Positions 55,964 to 64,000 of a DNA stretch of 64,000 nt are shown here, one piece after another. Source of the stretch: Angiostrongylus vasorum (lineage: Eukaryota; Nematoda; Chromadorea; Rhabditida; Metastrongylidae); assembly GCA_018806985.1 (NCBI GenBank), contig JADANN010000401.1, forward strand, positions 1,240,001 through 1,304,000. The letters run 5' to 3'. Made by a program: the position numbers and the translations under genes. How positions within the stretch are numbered: position 1 is the first letter of the stretch; every line of letters begins with the position of its first letter. Below the pieces are notes generated by a model. The model was not told the origin of the DNA. It saw only the letters and a program-made list of their open reading frames with translations, and ran no database searches.

Positions 55964-56287
55964 ATGAAGCTGTTTTCCTCCATTATGAAACATCAACACT
56001 TACTTGTAACACTCATAATAGTGTTATTCCTTAGTAAGTTACTGCTCTATGGAATACATCCTTGGGATGGAATAACCCAGTGTATTTCAGGTATGGACAG
56101 TATCGACTGCAAGAAATCAATGGAAACAAACAATTATGGCAATCATCAGCGGTACGATTTCATGGTACAAAAAGCTTATATTCGGGAAATGACTTTAGAA
56201 ATGGACTTGGAACTAAGCTCCTTCTTAAAAGTTTCTAGCTTTCAACTTTTTTTGTTAGATGAACCTTTTACATTTCAGGTTTGGTAG
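55964..56287 (+). CDS. Unidentified ORF with N-terminal hydrophobic segment
   Basis: A 107-codon open frame. After 11 polar residues comes a long hydrophobic segment (LLVTLIIVLFLSKLLLYGI), so the product would be a signal-anchored or secreted protein. It continues with two cysteines (TQC, DCKK) and a polar region with NNYGNHQRYDF. A possible donor CAG|GTTTGG lies at its very end, so it could be a first exon. No downstream exon found and no family recognised. It is one of the few ORFs between 35 and 58 kb with a believable N-terminus, but it may be chance. Confidence 0.3.
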   Translation: MKLFSSIMKHQHLLVTLIIVLFLSKLLLYGIHPWDGITQCISGMDSIDCKKSMETNNYGNHQRYDFMVQKAYIREMTLEMDLELSSFLKVSSFQLFLLDEPFTFQVW

Positions 56288-56640
56288 GAGAACTTCTTTC
56301 AATAAACACGGTGGGTAAACTTGTTTTCTCTACAACCATGAAGAGACTACGAAAGGGAGTTTATGTCTCTCTCTATGATCTTGCGAACTCACTTTTCTGA
56401 GTTGGCGGCAGACTGTTATCACTTGTTCTTGTGATTCAGTAGTTGACGCTTCGACGGCTTCAGCATCTTCGGAACCTGGAAGCATTACATAGCCGTATTT
56501 TCATTCTTCGGCAATTATCTTTCAACCTTAATAAGATCCTTTTGTGTTTTTATTTGGTTTGTAAATTAGATTCCTATTGTCCTATTGAGATTAAGGAATG
56601 TTGACAAAGTAATAAAAAATGAGGCTATATAATACTTTTT

Positions 56641-56862
56641 AGGCTCTGAAGAAGGGAGTCATTGAGATGTCAGCCATTGGATTTCAAAATAAATGATAAG
56701 AGTAATTGTGTGGTGAATAGCACATGGTCGCCCGAAAAGGGTGGTCGTAGGTTCGAAGCCCAACTAAGGTCCAGAGTTTTGCTCATATCTCAGCATCTTT
56801 GTGGTTGTATTTCACATCACACCGTTCCATGGAAAACAGTCGGCAGCAAATAAAAAATTGGA
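56641..56862 (+). repeat. Hammerhead-like relic followed by SINE family C copy C14
   Basis: GGCTCTGAAGAAGGGAGTC...GAGATGTCAGCC at 56641-56677 is a decayed core. From about 56695: TGTGTGGTGAATAGCACATG, GGTTCGAAGCCCAACT, GTTGTATTTCACATCACACC. Confidence 0.65.
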
Positions 56863-57112
56863 ACACAAGTGGTAGCGCGAAAAAAGGAGGCTTCGTATGA
56901 TCGTATGAGTTTACTAACGTTGAGGCTAATCAGGAGTAATTCTTTTTAAATTATGTCTTCCAATATTGAAAAGAGTTCTAGCAGAAATCAACACCATGTA
57001 CGCCAAGGTCATAACGTTTACTGCCTGAAGTTTTTCTGTGCAAAATAAAGTTATGGATGTACCCTATATTATGTATTGTTATAGTGATATCATAGATATG
57101 AAGTTATGGATA

Positions 57113-57115
<3 letters not shown>

Positions 57116-57154
<39 letters not shown>
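57116..57154. repeat. (TA)n microsatellite
   Basis: Almost pure TA dinucleotide run of about 37 bp. Confidence 0.95.
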
Positions 57155-57157
<3 letters not shown>

Positions 57158-57403
57158 GGAATACAAGGAAGGTTTAAAAAGATGTCCAAATATGTACCAG
57201 AGTTTAGGAGAGAGTCATAAATTAAACCACGGCTACAATAATGAGGACTTCCATGGAGGTGGTGGACAGGTGCATGGTCGGGGACATAAGCATGGAGAAG
57301 GACATGGACGTGTGAAATAAGTTATTACTTGGACTAATGTTAATAAATAGTATAATAATGGGACAATAATGTGTTAAGAAGTGTATATATAAAGCAATTG
57401 TGC

Positions 57404-57464
57404 ACGACGCATCCTTCATGCATTGGTCAACGACGAGAGCTCTATCTTTTTATCCTTTAGCACA
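57404..57464 (+). repeat. SINE family A 3' fragment A18
   Basis: GACGCATCCTTCATGCATTGGTCAACGACGAGAGCTCTATC is the 3' end of family A. Confidence 0.7.
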
Positions 57465-57707
57465 TCGCCAATAGAAATAGTTAAAATCTTTCACATGCAA
57501 AGTCGTCAAGGATTCCAGTGTGCAGGAAATTGGTGATGTTCCGCACGTCCTTAGGAACGTCTTATTGAAAATTGTGTTGTCTTTTTTCGTTTGGAAAATG
57601 AAAATCACCAGGCATAGAAAAAATGTGAAACATTTTAACACCAGATAACTATTCCCCCAAATAGTCCCTATCTTCTATATTAGCGTATGTTTCCTTTTCA
57701 CCTGTAA

Positions 57708-58047
57708 CTATCTTATATCTATCTTTGCATCTTCTCTAAATTGTCTCTTAGCGACCATCTCATGCAGTTGCCTCGCACCCGGCTGGAAAGGGATTCTGTA
57801 ACATCTTTGCACAAATCGCTCTTCTTTGTCCGATAGTTCAGGCAGTGAATGAGCAGCTGTCAGCTGAATGTACTTTCCAGCACCTGCCGTTCCAATGAAC
57901 TTTCCGTAGGAGCAGCTGCGCCCTTTCACATGTAGCTGTATCAGATTGTTCTAGTTGAAAAAAACCTTTAGAACCTCTCTCCAGACGCTGTCTCTGGTTC
58001 CCTCTGGCAAAACTCCACCCATTATAGAAGGATTATAAGCAGCCCAT
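57708..58047 (-). pseudogene. Protein-like frame with in-frame stops next to the Penelope insertion
   Basis: On minus, one frame reads from about 58045 to 57708, broken by a TGA near 58045 and a TAG at about 57950. Upstream of the TAG it reads MGGVLPEGTRDSVWREVLK; downstream it reads about 80 codons including KGRSCSYGKFIGTAGAGKY, LPELSDKEERFVQRCYRI and QLHEMVAKRQF to a stop. Composition is convincingly protein-like across the stop. Only 15 bases lie between a GTTTTT and the CAACTAG acceptor-like site, too short for an intron, so a disabled gene or a sequencing error is more likely. No family recognised. The element at 58085 inserted 25-40 bp upstream of it. Confidence 0.4.
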
Positions 58048-58072
58048 CAGTTAGCTTTCTTCGTGTTCGGAG

Positions 58073-58084
58073 AGTGTTCGGGGT
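58073..58084. repeat. Left target-site duplication of the Penelope-like element
   Basis: AGTGTTCGGGGT, repeated at 62097-62108. Confidence 0.85.
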
Positions 58085-58208
58085 TCCCAGGATCGACTTT
58101 CTATTAACCTCGACATTGGAATATGAATGCGTCGTTTTCTTGTTCAGCAATCGCGAGGTTGTTAAACAGCATACATTTACTTCCATAGAAAAACACAATA
58201 CAATACAA

Positions 58209-58250
58209 CAGCAGCTGACGTTTCGGCAGTATCGCCTTCTTCAGAGCCTG
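58209..58250 (-). ncRNA. Hammerhead-ribozyme-like core in inverted terminal repeat
   Basis: Reverse-strand copy of the 58948-58989 motif with identical boxes: CTGAAGA-A, GGC/GCC stem II, GAAAC, GTC, AGC. Confidence 0.6.
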
Positions 58251-58479
58251 GAAGGGTATACTGACATACAATTTACTAGGCCAAACGCTTCAATGACACT
58301 TACAAAAAGACGAAAAAACTCTATGGTAATTACATGGTCAACAGCTTCTCGAAAAAACTCACCGCTTTTTTTTACGTGCCTTCCCATGAGGAAGATTAGA
58401 ACAGCTGATTATGGTCGCATAAGGTTGATGACTGCACCATCCCACATCAGAAATTGATGCGAACATACGGGGTCAGGTC

Positions 58480-58822
58480 GCGTATGACCTCTGGGCATTC
58501 GTCCCTGCTATTCATTGTAGGGGTTTTTGGCATTTATCCAAAAAAGCCTCAAGAAGTTTTCGCGCTGGTGTTCTAGTCTCCTGCGCAAGGATATTGACTT
58601 TTACTTCAAAATCGTCCCCGCTGTGCTTTTGTATCCTATGCGTGCCTAGTGGGGGTACTTTGTCTTAGTTTTCGTTTGCCATCTAGGTGTTCTTTTATAC
58701 GGATACACAAAGGCCTGCCCGTTTCGCCAATATATTCATCTCCGCAATTATTACAAGAGATCAGGTATATCGTACCTGAGCTCATGCAATCACCGTCCCT
58801 GCCATAAGGGCAGATTACGCAA
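58480..58822 (-). pseudogene. Inverted duplicate of the GIY-YIG coding end
   Basis: Minus-strand frame with CVICPYGRDGDC, IYLISCNNCGDEYIGETG and RIKEHLDGKRK, the same as 61417-61560. It fuses at 58822-58830 to the direct terminal repeat, so it is a fragment without an upstream reverse transcriptase. Confidence 0.9.
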
Positions 58823-58947
58823 TAAAAAAAGCGGTGAGTTTTTTTCGAGAAGCTGTTGACCATGTAATTACCATAGAGTTTTTTCGTCTTGTTGTAAGTG
58901 TCATTGAAGCGTTTGGCCTAGTAAATTGTATGATCAGTATACCCTTC

Positions 58948-58989
58948 CAGGCTCTGAAGAAGGCGATACTGCCGAAACGTCAGCTACTG
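58948..58989 (+). ncRNA. Hammerhead-ribozyme-like motif in 5' terminal repeat
   Basis: CAG-GCT (stem I) CTGAAGA, an extra A, GGC-GATACT-GCC (stem II), GAAAC-GTC, AGC-TA-CTG (stem I). Stem III would be only two pairs (AC/GT), which is self-complementary and could form between two RNAs. Hammerheads are known in Penelope-like elements; the extra A before stem II is non-canonical. Confidence 0.65.
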
Positions 58990-59082
58990 TTGTATTGTAC
59001 TGTGTTTTTTCTATGGAAGTAAATGTATGCTGTTTAACAACCTCGCGATTGCTGAACAAGAAAACGACGCTTTCATATTCCA

Positions 59083-59990
59083 ATGCCGAGGTTAATAGAA
59101 AGTCGATCCTGGGAACTGTTACAAGATGTACCAGCAAAATACTTTCGACTTGTGAAGGAAGCGTTGTCACTAAGACAAAAGATTGTCTTAGCTAGACAGC
59201 AAATCAACTTTCTCCGCCGCTGCTTTCAACATCGAGTCGTGCCAAAGTTTATAAAAAAGAAAGCGACTTCACGAGATATGCGGTCTACCAGAGGACAGCC
59301 AACAAGTACGAGGCATCGAAATGGAACTGCTTCGAGCTGCACTACGAAGCAAGCAGAACGAGATGTTTGCCAGAATGAAGAAGTGTGCGACGAAGGAACA
59401 TTTTTTGTGCTTTGTATTTGGAGGATCGCCTTTGGACGAGAATAGTTGGTGGGTCAATATTGATATGCGATTTTATTAGGTCTAATGCCAAAATAACCTT
59501 ACAACGAAAATTCGAAAATCTTTTGGGTAATTCACATGTCTCAGCTTCAAGAAAATTCTACCGCAAACAAATTCTTCACGGTTCTGATAATAGTCAAAAT
59601 AGGGTTGATAATGCACCAGTAAAATCTAGGGTCACCGTGATTGGGGGGCATAACAATACCTGAGAGTACGCGCTCGCTATTAGAATTGGGCCCAAGCTTT
59701 GCACCATCACAGCCCATTTCTAAAACGACCCTGCGTAGGATAGCATGTAACCTTTATGAGCTTCAAGATCGACTCCGCTATCAGGCCAAGCAAGAAACAT
59801 CAAACAGAGATAAAAATCAAGAGGCGGCGTCACTACCACCATCTCCTTTCCCAAAGACGTTTTTTAGACAGCAGGACCCTAACGATGGAGTTGACATAAA
59901 ATTCCGCATGTTTTCGGACGGCGTTCTCAAGACCCTTAATCACTACCGCGATAGAAAGTTTATCTCTAACCTTACAGCCGCACAAAAAAT
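59083..59990 (+). pseudogene. Penelope ORF, N-terminal region (frameshifted)
   Basis: Carries the helical N-terminal part common upstream of Penelope reverse transcriptases: RLVKEALSLRQKIVLARQQI then FKI-like basic stretch at 59140-59260, continuing in other frames (ELLRAALRSKQNEMFARMKK at about 59320-59385). From 59655 comes the conserved SLLELGPSFAPS and YELQDRLRYQA. The frame shifts at a G-run near 59645 and again at an A-run near 59984, where one surplus A separates it from the next segment. The product would be the 5' third of the element's polyprotein. No intact start is apparent. Confidence 0.75.
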
Positions 59991-59995
59991 GTGGC

Positions 59996-61264
59996 ATGCG
60001 GGAAATTAGAGAATTAATAAACTCAAAAACAATAAGATTGTCTGTTAGTGATAAGGGGGGAGAGTTCGTAGTTATTCCTCGCCAGCTGGATGTTGAGATA
60101 ACAGAGGAACATCTTAGTGATGCTACCCTCTATCGCCCATCCTCTGAAAAGGAATACAAAAGTCAATACCGAAAGCTAAACAATCAATGGGTCAGTGTGG
60201 CAAAGGCTGCAGGTTTAAAACCATCGGTTATTTCGCACTTTAAAATCGATACACCAACATGTCCCGTCCTATACCTACTTATTAAAACACATAAGTTGGT
60301 ATCACCTGATGATCTTGCGTCAACCAATCCGTCATCATTTAAGGTTAGACCCATCATCAGCTGTGTAGACGGGCCAACGGATGGAATAACCTGGTTTTTA
60401 AGCCTAATACTTACCCAGTTGCTTAACCATATTCCAGCTCACCTCACAAACACCCAAATGTTCCTAGAACGTCTACGTAACGCGTCTCCTAATAACGCGT
60501 ACGTGATGGAGTCCTTCGACGTTACTGCGTTGTACACCAACGTATCGAATGACTCCGCAATGCAAGCCATCTTCGAACTTCTTGTTAAACATGAAGGAAG
60601 AATAAATATGCATGGCTTGTCCATTCAGCAGCTAATGGCTCTCCTAAAGGAGTGCCTAAACTGCTCGATTTTCAGATGGTCTGGGAAATATTTCGCGCAA
60701 ATAAGGGGGTTGGCTATGGGACAGCGACTGGCACCAAGCCTTGCCATTGTGTTTATGTCTAAGATAGAAGCCCCTGCTCTCGATCTCCGGCCACTACTCT
60801 ACTGCAGATATGTAGATGATTGTTTTGTCATCTTCTCTACGCAGGAGGAGATGGACAAATGCTTTGAATTATTGAACGAGCAGTCTGAGTACATTAAGTT
60901 CACCCGGGAGAAACCGAGAAAAGACTGGCTTCCGTTTTTAAACGTCCAAATAAGCCTATCAAGTAGCGGTTACCTGACAAAGTGGTACCGAAAGCCAAGT
61001 AACAAGAACATCCTCGTTCACTTCCTTTCTTCCCACCCTTCACACACAAAGAGGGCGATTGTGAGAAACATGTTTCGAACAGCCACCTCTGTGTGCACAA
61101 CCAGGGAACTAAAGGAAGAATCGCGCGACTTGGCTCGGCAAATAGCCATCTCCAATGGCTACGAAATAGTAACCCCACGAGATAAGTTTAGAAGGAGAGC
61201 GACGCGCCCAATCGAAACACTTGGCCCAAAAAAAGAAAGTCCCGTTTATGCTGCCCTTTATTAG
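59996..61264 (+). CDS. Penelope-like reverse transcriptase (fragment of element ORF)
   Basis: 422-codon open frame encoding the RNA-dependent DNA polymerase of the element. Family motifs in order: KVRPIIS at residues 116-122, FDVTALYTNV (motif A) at 174-183, GLAMGQRLAPSLA (motif B) at 238-250, YVDD (motif C, catalytic) at 272-275, FLNV at 314-317 and WYRKPSNKN at 330-338. This fingerprint is that of Penelope/telomerase-type enzymes rather than LINE or LTR enzymes. The ATG at 59996 is not a natural start: the real ORF continues from the preceding segment through a one-base frameshift. A second shift at the end detaches the nuclease domain. All catalytic residues visible are intact. Confidence 0.93.
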   Translation: MREIRELINSKTIRLSVSDKGGEFVVIPRQLDVEITEEHLSDATLYRPSSEKEYKSQYRKLNNQWVSVAKAAGLKPSVISHFKIDTPTCPVLYLLIKTHKLVSPDDLASTNPSSFKVRPIISCVDGPTDGITWFLSLILTQLLNHIPAHLTNTQMFLERLRNASPNNAYVMESFDVTALYTNVSNDSAMQAIFELLVKHEGRINMHGLSIQQLMALLKECLNCSIFRWSGKYFAQIRGLAMGQRLAPSLAIVFMSKIEAPALDLRPLLYCRYVDDCFVIFSTQEEMDKCFELLNEQSEYIKFTREKPRKDWLPFLNVQISLSSSGYLTKWYRKPSNKNILVHFLSSHPSHTKRAIVRNMFRTATSVCTTRELKEESRDLARQIAISNGYEIVTPRDKFRRRATRPIETLGPKKESPVYAALY

Positions 61265-61722
61265 CGATGAAGTAAGCGTAGCGATTAAACGATGCTTAAG
61301 AAGGGCAGGTCTAGAGGAATCGGTAGCGATAGTTGAAATACCACCGGCTACTCTACGTCGTCAGTTAGTTCGTAACCGCCCTGTATGACCGTCTATGCGA
61401 AACAACAAATTGCGTAATCTGCCCTTATGGCAGGGACGGTGATTGCATGAGCTCAGGTACGATATACCTGATCTCTTGTAATAATTGCGGAGATGAATAT
61501 ATTGGCGAAACGGGCAGGCCTTTGTGTATCCGTATAAAAGAACACCTAGATGGCAAACGAAAACTAAGACAAAGTACCCCACTAGGCACGCATAGGATAC
61601 AAAAGCACAGCGGGGACGATTTTGAAGTAAAAGTCAATATCCTTGCGCAGGAGACTAGAACACCAGCGCGAAAACTTCTTGAGGCTTTTTGGATAAATGC
61701 CATAAAACCCCACAATGAATAG
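61265..61722 (+). CDS. GIY-YIG endonuclease domain of the Penelope-like element (frameshifted)
   Basis: Linker first: LPFISDEVSVAIKRCLRRAG from about 61254 to 61385, then after another shift CVICPYGRDGDC (zinc-ligand-like cysteines) at 61417-61450. The nuclease core follows: IYLISCNNC, DEYIGETG, R and EH in CIRIKEHLDGKRK, and a C-terminal LLEAFWINAIKP before the TAG at 61720. In this family the domain nicks target DNA for target-primed reverse transcription. Key residues (both Tyr, Gly, Arg, Glu/His) are present. Open from the ATG at 61447, but that is an internal Met. Confidence 0.9.
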
Positions 61723-61849
61723 CAGGGAATGAATGCCCAGAGGTCATACGCGACCTGACCCCGTATGTTCGCATCAGTTTCTGATGTGGGATGGTGCAGT
61801 CATCAACCTTATGCGACCATAATCAGCTGTTCTAATGTTCCTCATGGGA

Positions 61850-62096
61850 AGGCACGTAAAAAAGCGGTGAGTTTTTTTCGACAAGCTGTTGACCACGTAA
61901 TTACCATGGAGTTTTTCGTCTTTTTGTAAGTGTCATTGAAGCGTTTGGCCTAGTAAATTGTATGTCAGTATACCCTTGCAGGCTCTGAAGAAGGCGATAC
62001 TGCCGAAACGTCAGCTACTGTTGTATTGTATTGTTTTTTCTATGGAAGTAAATGTATGCTGTTTAACAACCTCGCGATTGCTGAACAAGAAAACGA
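61850..62096 (+). repeat. 3' terminal repeat of the Penelope-like element
   Basis: Direct repeat of 58828-59067: AGCGGTGAGTTTTTTTCGA ... GCTGAACAAGAAAACGA, ending exactly at the target-site duplication. Confidence 0.92.
61979..62020 (+). ncRNA. Hammerhead-ribozyme-like motif in 3' terminal repeat
   Basis: Identical core to 58948-58989: GCT-CTGAAGA-A-GGC-GATACT-GCC-GAAAC-GTC-AGC. A position about 80 bp before the element end fits RNA end processing. Confidence 0.65.
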
Positions 62097-62108
62097 AGTG
62101 TTCGGGGT
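62097..62108. repeat. Right target-site duplication of the Penelope-like element
   Basis: AGTGTTCGGGGT, matching 58073-58084. Confidence 0.85.
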
Positions 62109-62395
62109 GTTCGTCCAGTGTTATCCAGTTCGTTCATCTCGTCCATATACTTCGCTCTACTGTTATTTTTGTTATTGCTACCATAATCATAAAGTTGAGT
62201 AACCCAGTGTCTCAAGCCGTTCGACTCAGCGACTTACACACAAAGACCCGCGTGGCAGCTACGAGGACCATTATTCCCAACGACTTGGTTATTCATATAA
62301 AGTTACGAGCTCAACGCCACAACAAACACCTTTGCGACGAAGCTAGGTTTTCGACAAATGACGATAATTTCCCGATCAGTAAAAGTATCTCATGA
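62109..62395. other. ORF-rich flank of the insertion, coding strand uncertain
   Basis: Plus frame to 62395 has a hydrophobic start (HILRSTVIFVIATIIIKL) then a basic part. On minus a frame of about 50 codons (RHWVTQLYDYGSNNK, MDEMNELDNTG) runs into the target-site duplication and would have crossed the insertion point. Neither is recognised. Confidence 0.3.
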
Positions 62396-63635
62396 ATTCA
62401 GAACTTCATAGATTCATAGAAGAGAGTTCACTGTAATATACTAACCTTATAGTTTAGAACCAATATTTTCAAAAAATTTGAAAGAGTAGTATAGAAATTT
62501 TAAAATTTGAGACAGAGGAGTGACAGCTGCAGCTATAAACGAACGATTCATTGGGGAGCATCACTGTATAATGCTAGATAGAGTGTTGTTTATCCATTTC
62601 CTTTCATATGCGAAAGATGAGCCTCGAAGGAATAAAATGGAAGAATTCATCGTATCCGAAGAATCAGAATTTCATCGTATTAAGACAAGAGCGCTACTCT
62701 GCTCTTCAGACAAACATTCCTAAATTCTAACCTCTTCTATGTCAGTTGATATAATTCACTGTGAGCTGAGTCATGTCCATTTAAATTTGGAAGCGGCTAC
62801 CATTTTCAAATCCTATAACACCCATTTAGGTCGTATTACCACTTAAGGGTTAAAAAAATCTCAGGTTAATTACCCATGGTTCGGTTTTTTCTAAAAGATT
62901 TCAAAGGTCGAATGAGATAATGGCTCTTCTGACAAATCCACCAATGTACTAGTTAGAACACTTTGCTTCAGATTTTCTGGACTTTTTCCTGGCGACGTTT
63001 AAGAGCTCGATGTCCTTCTTAGTTATAGCTCACGGAACAGTTCTTGGAAAGCTTCCTGATTGCTCTTTCCCCAGTTCTACACCGCCTGCCTCATCATGGC
63101 CGGTGCATTTCGCTGAATGTTGAACTGTTGTAGCTGGGGTCTCTCAGTAGAGTTTCCAAGCTGAGGGTAGTTCGACATTTCCTTCGAGACCTCAGATAAC
63201 TGCGAAACTATATGAACATCCTGTGAGTAATCCGTAGCTAAATTACTTCCTAGAACAGCAAGGAAAGGAATCATAGAAAGGCATCGAAATGCAATATCTT
63301 TTAGTGTCCATCGGGTAAGAGGCGCTGATTAAGCAGTTCTCATACGCTCTACGAGGATGAACGGAGTTTACTCGTACTCAGTTATTAACGATGTCACAAG
63401 CAATGTAGACGATTTCTTGTTGTAAAATCCTTGTCACAAGCATGAAAGCCTGCTTTCCCATAGTTGTAATATCACGTGTGCAGGCAAGACGGTTTGTTCT
63501 ATTTGGATTTCCTGCTTTATAAACTTCGTCGTTCGACTATTACAAACGTACTTCACCTCTGTTTATGATTCCGGTTCTTATACGCGACTATTAATGAAAG
63601 GCTAGTTCGATTAGGATGCAAAGACACTATCTCGA
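62396..63635. other. No certain gene
   Basis: A minus ORF of 65 codons (63274-63077) starts MIPFLAVLGSNLA and could encode a small secreted peptide, but start context and splice partners are lacking. Confidence 0.3.
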
Positions 63636-63639
63636 TCCT

Positions 63640-63900
63640 CGTCCCAGCGCTCTCCTCGAATCCACGTGGAGAGCCTCAGCCCGACTACTTATAAGATAGC
63701 AGGGAGAATGGACTCAACCAGCATTCTATGACATTCATAAAAAGTCAAAATTCTCCAGCAGGAGCCGAAACAACACGTTGAAAGTTCGAAGACCACTGTG
63801 GGTGTTGAAGGCGAAGAAAACGAATTGAATGCGAGAAGTGCTGTGATCCGCACAGTAGATATGATGGTGGGTCATGTAAAATAAAGAACAATAAAAACAA
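63640..63900 (+). repeat. SINE family D copy D7, 5'-truncated
   Basis: GATAGCAGGGAGAATGGACTC, CATTCTATGACATTCATAAA, GAAGCGAATTG-like GAAGAAAACGAATTGAATGC, GTGATCCGCACAGTAGATAT, GTGGGTCATGTAAAAT. Confidence 0.75.
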
Positions 63901-64000
63901 TTAATGAATTGCTGCAGCGCATCCCAACGTCTTGCAGGAGAAGTAGGAGCAAAAGATTCCCTACTGAAATCGTTATCACGTTAGTTAGCACCTCCAGTAT

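Larger units (their letters stand above)
58085..62096 (+). mobile_element. Penelope-like retroelement with GIY-YIG endonuclease
   Basis: A complete insertion bounded by an 11-12 bp target-site duplication. Order: 58085-58822 is an inverted copy of the element's own 3' region (terminal repeat plus GIY-YIG coding end); 58828-59085 is a direct terminal repeat (pLTR); 59100-61725 is the coding region; 61850-62096 is the 3' terminal repeat. The two direct repeats are roughly 95% identical by eye, so the insertion is fairly young. The inverted part also carries about 45 bp matching 59070-59120, sequence that lies just inside the 5' repeat. It therefore derives from a template running out of one unit into a tandem one. 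Each terminal repeat carries a hammerhead-like core. Several single-base frameshifts (near 59650, 59988, 61262, 61385) make this copy non-autonomous. Confidence 0.93.

Noticed and set aside
1..64000. CRISPR arrays, operators, bacterial operons or riboswitches
   Set aside because: Spliced genes and SINEs show a eukaryotic genome; the repeats are dispersed and lack regular spacers.

Overview
The window looks like a nuclear chromosome segment of a nematode, most likely a strongylid (hookworm-like) or another clade V species. Coding exons are short and scattered, with phase-consistent GT-AG introns. Acceptors are of the TTTCAG type, and several first exons sit just 3' of an acceptor-like site, as expected for trans-splicing. 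The two clearest genes match conserved animal proteins. Species assignment is inference from gene style and repeat content.

Layout. At 7.6-13.4 kb (minus strand) is a complete 10-exon gene for a two-FKBP-domain plus TPR immunophilin (FKB-6/FKBP52 class, 428 aa). Back to back with it, from 13.97 kb on the plus strand, is a complete 5-exon TAF10 gene (172 aa), sharing a ~570 bp divergent promoter region. Directly downstream on plus (18.84-21.30 kb) is a 5-exon gene for a truncated, divergent seryl-tRNA-synthetase-like protein with a basic N-terminus (391 aa); its spacing from TAF10 is operon-like. Phase-consistent exon chains of unknown plus-strand genes occur at 25.5-29.0 kb and 30.4-31.1 kb. 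At 32.4-34.7 kb (minus) is a small secreted-protein gene built from tiny phase-0 exons: a signal-peptide exon, then three tandem copies of a two-exon module (basic RxAR...SSEE exon plus acidic ...EGSG exon). I did not recognise it, and it is the most novel-looking gene here. From 35 to 58 kb I see almost no convincing gene, only decayed repeats and short ORFs. At 58.08-62.10 kb is a nearly intact Penelope-like retroelement (RT plus GIY-YIG nuclease) flanked by an 11-12 bp target-site duplication. Its left end carries an inverted copy of its own 3' region, and its terminal repeats contain hammerhead-ribozyme-like cores.

Repeats dominate the window. I define four families by eye: A (tRNA-like head, ~280 bp, ~17 copies), B (~400 bp, TAAG-repeat tail, ~12 copies), C (tRNA-like head, ~170-320 bp, ~14 copies) and D (tRNA-like head, ~380 bp, ~7 copies). 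They occupy introns of all three conserved genes. Hammerhead-like relics of the Penelope terminal repeats are scattered at 11, 19.7, 44.3, 46.8 and 56.6 kb, and a mariner transposase fragment lies at 6.0 kb.

How genes may work together: TAF10 (TFIID/SAGA subunit) and the synthetase-like gene may be co-transcribed; FKB-6 is a chaperone co-factor that may share the promoter region with TAF10. No functional pathway joins the other genes on sequence evidence.
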